Under the pieces are notes generated by a model. It saw only the letters and a program-made list of their open reading frames with translations, was not told the origin of the DNA and made no database searches. A program made the position numbers and the translations under genes. Below are positions 19,408 to 25,766 of a DNA stretch of 25,766 bases, piece by piece (the stretch's first letter is position 1; every line of letters begins with the position of its first letter). The DNA lies in contig JAYKXP010000329.1 in NCBI GenBank assembly GCA_037176845.1, positions 1 to 25,766 of the forward strand, read 5' to 3'. Origin of the DNA: Paramarasmius palmivorus. Taxonomy: Eukaryota; Basidiomycota; Agaricomycetes; Agaricales; Marasmiaceae.

Positions 19408-19792
19408 ATGGCGCAGGATATGAGCAGGATCATAGGTGCTGTCATCGTCGGTGAGTTAGTTGCCTGTTTTCTCCCGGGCCAGCAAAGTACGAGTGCTAAT
19501 CACCTTACACTATGCAGGCGTCCTAGTTCTAATCGCAGTAATTATCCTTACCTGCACCTGCATAATACGTCGTCGCCTCAACAGAATGGGAACTACTGGC
19601 CTTAAAAGCGACTGGTTTTGGACAGTCAAACCCACAAACGAACATGCCCAAGACCAGCCTCATGATCAACAACCTCTAAACGGGCAACACCCTTACGATC
19701 AGCACCTGTCGGAAGCGCCGCCTGTGTACGATGGTCCACAATACCCCCCTCGGGATGGAAAAAACGGCAGCTATGTGCCTCCGCCTCAATAA
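19408..19792 (+). CDS. Single-pass membrane protein with PPxY motif
   Basis: Exons 19408-19450 and 19518-19792 (67-bp GT-AG intron) give 105 aa. A short N-terminus precedes one hydrophobic helix, about residues 8-31 (IIGAVIVGVLVLIAVIILTC). The helix is followed by IRRRLNR, so the C-terminus is predicted to face the cytosol. The tail is rich in Gln, His and Pro and contains APPVYDG (PPxY at 82-85), plus YPP and VPPP. PPxY is the classical ligand of WW domains, including those of the Rsp5/Nedd4 ubiquitin ligases. A role as a membrane adaptor is therefore possible but unproven. Its upstream region and exon 1 also exist as a dead copy at 10.44-10.81 kb. Confidence 0.68.
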
Positions 19793-20321
19793 CGCGCTGC
19801 TGTAAGTATAATCGACTCGAGCCTGGGTTATAGTATGATTCTCACTGGTTTCTTCTAGATCAGTGGGTGTAAATACCGAGTTCAGTGCTCAAGAATTAAT
19901 GATACCAAAGTTCGAGGCGTATGCACTCCGAGTCATTCCGATCAAGAGCTGTTGGGTTACCTATCATATCAGTTTTTTAACGAGTCGTTTCTGGGTCTTA
20001 GCTTTAGATCATTTTCTTTGTATGGGCATGATTTTTGTCTACTTCAATCCGGGTTCAGTCTTCACGTGCTAGAGGGATGGCGAACTTGCATGAAAACAGA
20101 TAGCTAGGAAGTTGTTCCGTTTCCTCTGTCTGTCTGAAAGGTCATCAGGGAGCGTTCTTCATGGCATCAAGGAATCCCAGAAGGCGAGGCGCGAAATTAA
20201 ACACGATGGATTGCGTGAAAGGGATATGACTCCACTATTATGAGATGTCATGCACTCAAATTATGTGTTCCTTTACTGTACAATGTTTCAAAGCACACCT
20301 TGTTCTACTCCCAGTTACTAC
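19793..20321. other. Convergent spacer, nothing recognised
   Basis: Lies between the 3' ends of the membrane-protein gene (+) and the E1-beta gene (-). Only short open frames without motifs. Confidence 0.5.
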
Positions 20322-21928
20322 TCAAAACGATAACGTTTCTACGATGGCGTCAAGGATCCGAACAGCATCGGGCAGAATGAACTTCTCAAACTGTAATCCA
20401 GCAGGGGTACTGGGCAAGTACTATTCAGCACAGAAAACAGTCACCAAAGAAGGACCACTTACTCCCAACCAGTGACTCTCTTAACTGGAGCATCCAACTT
20501 CAAGAAACACTTCTTCTGTACTTGAGCACTGATTTCGGCTCCGACGCCTGATGTCATGCCCGCTTCGTGTACAATAACTAATCTGCCCGTTCTTTGAACG
20601 CTTTCTACGACCGTGTCAATGTCCCAAGGTAAGATTGTCCGTAAATCGATGAGTTCTACTTTTGCGGAGCGTAATGAGGTAGGGATGTGCTGTATCTAGC
20701 GTGGGTGGGTGGAGAGGAGAAGCATGTGTAATGCAGCTTCGCAATGATATAGTGGTGTTCCCCATGAAAGCAGAGTCAAATCGGAACCCCGAACGAGAGT
20801 TTCGGCGCGTCCGATAGGCAGTGTAAAGTCGTCTGTAGGTACTTGTTCCACTTTGGGTACTATTAGGAGACTGTACGGGTAGAAGAGAGGGCCACACACC
20901 TGCCGAGCGATACAGAATCTTAGGTTCCATGAACACGACTGGGTTCGGGTCTCTGATTGAACCTAGGAGAAGGCCTTTTGCTTGTATCGGAGAACGAGGA
21001 ATTACAACCTTCAATCCTGAAGCACCCATGAAGAAACCTTCTGGAGATTGTGAATGGTATAAACCACCGTGACCCTTGAGGAATGTTCAGCCAATCATAA
21101 CCGGAGCTAAAGCAATGCCGATACTCACCACTGACATGGTTGGTGTTCGTACAGTTAGGCCACCACAATTGTATATCCCACCAGAACGGTAACGGAACTT
21201 GGCAGCCTCATTCACGAGCTGAACGAAGAATGGTTGGTATTTTCGACGTAACGTATTGAGGAAACTTACTTGGTCAAACGCGGGGAAGATGTAGTCGGCA
21301 AACTGAATCTCGGCGATGGCAGTGTGTCCCATGGAAGCAAGACCAACGCCGAAACCGACAATGCCCTGTTCTGTCAAAGGAGTGTTGAAGACGCGCTCAC
21401 GTCCGAACTCTTCAGCAAGCCCCTGATAGTCTCAGCGGAAATGAGTGTACTGCAATGCCCAAACAGCATGGTCTACCCACCATAGTACACCGAAACACGC
21501 CGCCAAACGCAACATCTTCACCGAATACGACCGCGTTGTCGTCCTTTGTGAGGGCGATGCTGAGTATTCAAGATCCGGGTCAGAGAGGTATGGATGCCGA
21601 GCGATTCGGACACACCTCATAGCATCCCTAACGGCCTGGTAGGTGTTCATTTTACGTGTCTCCCTTCCTCCAACCATGTTATTCGATGATCCAGAAGATG
21701 TATCGTCGAACCATAAGAGCCCCGGTGTACGTAGAGCAGTGTCTCGAGTAGGCCTGAGAAATTGAGAGGTTGCAACCGATGGTAAATGTCCTCCAGCTGG
21801 CGGTGGTTCTACTGTTGAGTTAAACCTGACATTCTGAATCTAAATCTAGTTTGTCAGAATAGAGCTAGAGGCATCCACAAATGGCTCACTAGTCGACGAG
21901 GTAATCTTTTGAAGGTTGTGGTTAGCAT
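20322..21928 (-). pseudogene. Branched-chain 2-oxoacid dehydrogenase E1-beta with one in-frame stop
   Basis: Beta chain of the thiamine-diphosphate E1 of the mitochondrial complex that oxidises the oxoacids of Leu, Ile and Val. Eight exons (21928-21890, 21833-21616, 21559-21481, 21422-21270, 21218-21129, 21074-20900, 20859-20463, 20409-20322) and seven GT-AG introns of 40-58 bp join to exactly 413 codons. MLTTTFKRLPRRL looks like a mitochondrial presequence. Conserved blocks are [117 protein letters not shown] and GWDTPAGLQFEKFILPDA. Codon 306 is TAG (20698-20696), in a normally variable loop after [12 protein letters not shown]. The frame continues correctly after it. No intron with usable signals can remove the stop. 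It may be a recent nonsense mutation, readthrough, or a sequence error. Confidence 0.9.
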
Positions 21929-22048
21929 GGAAGGTTGTGAGAGTCAAGATCCGGTTCCCCACCATTCCAGGGAAATTTATGAAGCCGTCGGCAAATAATC
22001 TGCCTTCAGGCACATCCATCAACTTCGCAACTACTTCTTGTGGTCTTC
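21929..22048. promoter_or_regulatory. Shared head-to-head promoter region
   Basis: Only 120 bp separate the start codon of the E1-beta gene (minus strand) from that of the CreC-like gene (plus strand). The space must hold both promoters and 5' leaders. No clear TATA box is seen. Confidence 0.5.
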
Positions 22049-24136
22049 ATGGAAAATGAAGCCACATTCGTAGCCCCAGAGGGTGTCTATACTGTGGTTG
22101 AGGAGCATAAACCGTCCGTGTTACAAGCCCATGCTGCCAGCAGCGCACCCATTCACTATCCAACGAGGCTGACCACCATCACTGTACGGTTCCCGGCTCA
22201 CAAGCACGGTGGAGGTGGACCTGGTTTTGCAAATCTTTTGGGGGGAAATAAGGATTCAAAGAAGGAGAAGGAGAAGCCAGTTAGGGAAGATGGTGTTAGT
22301 CTGTCGAGCAGCGACACTCCGGACGAAGGAGATAATCCCTCAGATCCTGGAAATCCCCCGGTCAATCACCATCTGTTTTCCAGCTATTCGGTCAGAGCCA
22401 AGAAGAAAGCGACCAGCTCCCGTCCTAAGCAGAATATCAAGACTACTTCGTCAACATTTATCACTAGGATCCAGTATGCGGAAGGATATGCAAAGCTTAT
22501 GCAGTCCAAACAAGGCGAAACGTCTTTCATCTTTTACAATCAAGTCAAAACTCTATTATGGGTAGAGGCTGGGGTTAAAGCAAAGGTAGTCGAGACAATT
22601 TTACATGTCAGAACGCGACTGAACATGAACAGGAACCTCTCGCCAGAATAACCTTTTCCGCACACCCAACGTGTCACGACGTTAACCCACTCACTGCTTC
22701 CTCCGACCGACTGGATGTCATTGTAGGCTTTAGCACAGGAGACCTTATCTGGTTAGGTGCGTTGTCTTCCAGGCCCCACCAGCTCTATAGCTAACATCAA
22801 TTCCAGATCCCGTATCTTCCACGTTACGCCCGTCTAAACCAACAAGGCTGTATAACAAATTCCCCTTGCACAGCGGTCCGCTGGGTTTCCGTCCTCTCAA
22901 CTCTCGTTATTTCTGGTCTCGCATGCAGACGGCACAATTGTGGTCTACGACAGAGAACGCGAGGATGGCACCTTTACACCATCGGAACCAGGCCCATCAC
23001 ACACCAATACCAGCTCTGCGAATGGTTCAGATTCACATACTTCCTCCGAAGACTCATGGGACCCGATGGACAACATCTTTGTTACCATGCCCCCGTGGCA
23101 CCCAGTTGGCGCCGGTGCCAAGTCAGATAAAGACAAGGCAGCATCGTTGCGGAATCCTGTCAGTCATTGGAGAGTGTCGAAGAAGAGCGTTGTCGACTTT
23201 GTGTTTTCGCCAGATGTGAAGTATGTTGGTGCAATATCGGAGGATGGTTGCCTAAGGATTATCGACGCGTTGGCAGAGCAGTAAGTCGGCAGCGCTATGA
23301 CTTTTCCTGGCTGCAATCATGCGCATTGACGGTTACTTTCAGATTGATAGATTGGTTATTCATCTTACTTTGGAGCTTTGACGTGTGTTGCATGTCTCCT
23401 GACGGACGCTTCATTGTCGTAGGTCTTTAAATGCGCCCAGAAAAGCGACTTCCTGCTGATGGACGCACGTATAGACAGGCGGACAGGATGATCTCCTGAC
23501 TATCTTCTCTCCTTGGGAACAACGAGTGGTGTGCAAGATGTCAGGGACACTCATCTTTTGTATCTTCGGTTGCATTTGACGACTTGAGATGCGATGGGCG
23601 CACATATCGCTTTGGAAGCGTGGGTGAAGATAACAAGATTGCTGATATTGGTATATCAACTCTTGATTTTGTGGAGTTGTTGGATACTTACCGTATCATC
23701 AGTGGGATTTCTCCAGTGGTGCCTTACATCGGCCCAAACTCAGTCTACTCAAAATCAACGGATATCGATGTCTTCGACACTATCTCTGGCGTTTAGAAAA
23801 GATCGGTCTGCTTTTTCACTTGCCATCGCTAAATACCGGCGAAGGAGCACTCCCATAAAGTATCACCCAGCACCTTCAAGAAACGAAATCGCTGTTGTTA
23901 CAACCTGTCCTGGTATGTTTTCTTGTTCGTCTCCGAGTTGCAAAATCTGACCTGGTCGGAAAGGTCAAAGCACGTCGAGGAGAGCTCCTCACTGCGGTAG
24001 CCTTTATACCAAGGCACTTGGTAACCCCTCAACGAAAAACGGTCACTTGAAGTTGTGGATTAGACCTCTCGTGTTTGAGGACCCTGAAGGGCAAGCGTTC
24101 GCCTCAACAGCATGGAAGTGCGCCAAAAGTGATTGA
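22049..24136 (+). pseudogene. creC: CreC/WDR20-type WD40 protein broken by frameshifts
   Basis: In fungi CreC is the WD40 partner of the deubiquitinase CreB in carbon catabolite repression, and in animals WDR20 activates USP12/46. Matching blocks run through the whole protein: [174 protein letters not shown], and GHLKLWIRPLVFEDPEG ending at TGA 24134-24136. At least seven introns (47-62 bp where measured) keep GT-AG ends. Frame breaks are single-base. Insertions are near 22821, 22886, 23355, 23531 and 23637, and losses near 23394 and 24030. Further shifts lie around 23745-23910. As written it cannot make the protein. Confidence 0.88.
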
Positions 24137-24615
24137 TGTCAACTAGTGTCCGTATAGTGGTGTACCGGTCCATCAATGTCTTTTGGTATACCTCGACGGC
24201 CGGCACCAGTGCAATGTATTTAATACCTTAAGTTAGCTAAGTTTTATCTGTACCATCCTCATGTACATCCCCACCGTCTGACACGAAAGATTAAAAAGTA
24301 GCACTATTTGACTATCTTGGCTCATATAAGCGCCGAGCGACAAGGGCTTGGCATTGTTAGGGCAGCTAAACTTCTAAAAGCAATTTCTGTTTATGGCAGA
24401 GAACGAGAAAGTCGCCGTCACGACGGAGACGATCGCGTACTATGCAACAGTGTCTGGCGTTAAGTGGGCGTACGGCCGGAAGCACGGGAGTTAAGCTGAG
24501 TTAGGCGCTCGGTGGTGTCTCGGGCCTCGGATTTTGTCTAGCGTGCATGTTTCGGCTGTGATGCGGTGGCTCTTGTTATTTGAGCTAAAGTGTGCGGGGT
24601 GGTGCGAGCAAATCC
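24137..24615. other. Spacer, nothing recognised
   Basis: 3' flank of the CreC relic followed by a GC-richer stretch (24.4-24.6 kb) without convincing RNA-gene structure. Confidence 0.45.
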
Positions 24616-25119
24616 ATGGCCTTCTTGCTTCCTACACTCACGATGCTCGTTTGCTGCATAGCAAGGGCCAATTTCGCGATGACGACGACAACAGAAGAAA
24701 CATCGACGACTAGAATTGTAGCGGAGTACTTATTGGTACGTGCTCAAGTGTTTTCGGTCATGCAGCAGTTTATTCGGCTCACTAAGCACAACAGCTCTGG
24801 CTCTCCTGATGTCGGTTATTTCATGCTTATTTTATTCTGCAAGGGCGGCGAAGAGCACTTGCCTGTACCAATGAAACGACAGAACTATGCGATTCAAGTC
24901 CAGCACAATAACTCTATCGAAATCCTAGGATATGACGTCAATCAACTCAAGGTATGGATGGGACCCCCACCAGCAGGACCCCCTCCGCAGAGGTCACGCC
25001 TGCTCCTTATCCTGCGGCAACAGGCCGTCTACCCTGACGGCGCTCGGCGCCTACGCCGTAATCCACCGAGTATGGGAAAGACCGGTTATGACGGATTCCC
25101 TATGGTACGCCTGTCATAA
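24616..25119 (+). CDS. Uncertain secreted or membrane protein start, function unknown
   Basis: From ATG 24616 the frame begins MAFLLPTLTMLVCCIARANF, which has the look of a signal peptide, followed by a Thr-rich stretch (MTTTTEETSTT). It stays open for 167 codons. Possible introns exist: GTACGT at 24736 to ACAG at 24794, and GTATGG at 24952 with a CGCAG acceptor ending 24990. The real exon pattern is therefore unclear. The later part includes GPPPAGPPP, which could be intronic. I do not recognise a family. It may be the first exons of a gene that leaves the window, or not a gene at all. Confidence 0.28.
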   Translation: MAFLLPTLTMLVCCIARANFAMTTTTEETSTTRIVAEYLLVRAQVFSVMQQFIRLTKHNSSGSPDVGYFMLILFCKGGEEHLPVPMKRQNYAIQVQHNNSIEILGYDVNQLKVWMGPPPAGPPPQRSRLLLILRQQAVYPDGARRLRRNPPSMGKTGYDGFPMVRLS

Positions 25120-25766
25120 CGTCCATCCAATAGGGTATTTGCTCACTAGTCACTCTATCAGCCAACTGGAACAGCCTTTTGGCACTCAGGTGTATATCCC
25201 CGATGTCCATCTGTGTTCGCAGTATTGACACAATTCCCTTTGACACGGGTTCGCAGGTCGGGAGCACGTAGGGGGGCGTGAGGTGGTCGGGTATCGTACC
25301 AGCCATGTAAGCTTCAAAACATCCCCTTGGCGACTTTTTTCATTCACTAACGGTTGTACCAGGCCCGCGGGACCACCCCCAGCAACATCTTCTTCCAGTA
25401 CGCCGTCGAGTTTGACTTCGTTTCGTCCAAGATGCATAATGACTATACTGCAGTGAAAGGAGATCGCATAAATATCAAGATTGTACAGCTCTGTTCTCCC
25501 CTTGTTTCTCAGCACACTTCTTATATCGTTGACAAGATGTATCTATTACCGATCTACCACGAATGGACACTAAGTGATGTGAAAAAAAGACCTTTAATTG
25601 CGGGATTCCTGCGGCTACCTTTCCAAGCCTTCCTCGCATGTATGTATGGTTTTCGTAGCCCTTCTTCATTGAGAGGTCTCCAAAATAGCTGGTAGAGATC
25701 GTATCCTCTTTGTCAGTATCATAGGGTGTCCATAGTGCATTGTAAAGGGCAAATATATGGGATTCC
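25120..25766. other. Right edge, no gene recognised
   Basis: Two overlapping short open frames on opposite strands (plus 25354-25695 and minus 25515-25186) carry no motif I know. If the frame at 24.6 kb is a real gene, this could hold its downstream exons. Confidence 0.35.

Noticed and set aside
20616..21029. 137-codon minus-strand frame starting in the E1-beta gene
   Set aside because: It reads the E1-beta exon correctly at first, then runs through the intron into a wrong frame. The spliced model explains the conserved residues.
24440..24540. Possible 5S rRNA fragment (AGTTAAGC word in a GC-rich stretch)
   Set aside because: Only this short word fits. The arms and the remaining internal control region of a fungal 5S gene are absent.
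1..25766. Search for CRISPR arrays, bacterial operons, insertion sequences, terminal inverted repeats
   Set aside because: None seen. Intron-rich genes show the window is eukaryotic, and no regular spacer repeats or transposase motifs were found.

Overview
This window looks like a piece of a basidiomycete (probably Agaricomycete, mushroom-forming) nuclear genome. Genes are cut by many short GT-AG introns of about 40-77 bp. The families are also typical of that group: an F-box protein with no recognisable partner domain, an orphan seven-helix membrane protein with ten exons, ankyrin/SEC-C and MYND proteins, a P450, and a CreC/WDR20-type WD40 protein. I assembled all gene models by eye from reading frame, splice signals and remembered family motifs. 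No search was run.

Layout. 1-163: possible last exons of a plus-strand gene. 1.65-3.6 kb: a decayed cytochrome P450 on the minus strand, with a run of 16 C inside it. 5.1-6.6 kb: intact F-box gene. 7.07-8.3 kb: RanGAP (Rna1-type) gene with an apparent GC-AG intron. 8.87-9.33 kb: possible ankyrin relic. 9.4-10.2 kb: Asn/Pro-rich 225-aa protein. 10.44-10.86 kb: a mosaic in which a dead copy of a small membrane-protein gene is fused to a copy of the F-box gene tail. 11.8-12.8 kb: ankyrin + double SEC-C protein. 12.9-13.2 kb: small membrane protein. 13.6-15.1 kb (minus): seven-helix protein. 16.3-17.65 kb: wrecked aldehyde dehydrogenase. 18.06-18.64 kb: MYND finger gene. 18.75-18.96 kb: fragments of second copies of RanGAP and of the 225-aa gene. 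19.4-19.8 kb: the intact small membrane-protein gene, which carries a PPxY motif. 20.3-21.9 kb (minus): branched-chain 2-oxoacid dehydrogenase E1-beta with one in-frame TAG. 22.05-24.14 kb: a CreC/WDR20 homologue broken by many one-base indels. 24.6 kb to the end: unrecognised.

Two themes stand out. First, an old tandem duplication of the block F-box tail - RanGAP - 225-aa gene - membrane-protein gene. RanGAP and the 225-aa gene survive in the left copy and the membrane-protein gene survives in the right copy. About 7.9 kb of unrelated genes now separates the F-box tail from the rest of the right copy. Second, an unusual density of broken metabolic or regulatory genes (P450, ALDH, E1-beta, CreC) beside genes whose reconstructed frames are perfect. 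That contrast argues against a generally error-ridden sequence and suggests relaxed selection, an inactive haplotype, or local consensus errors.
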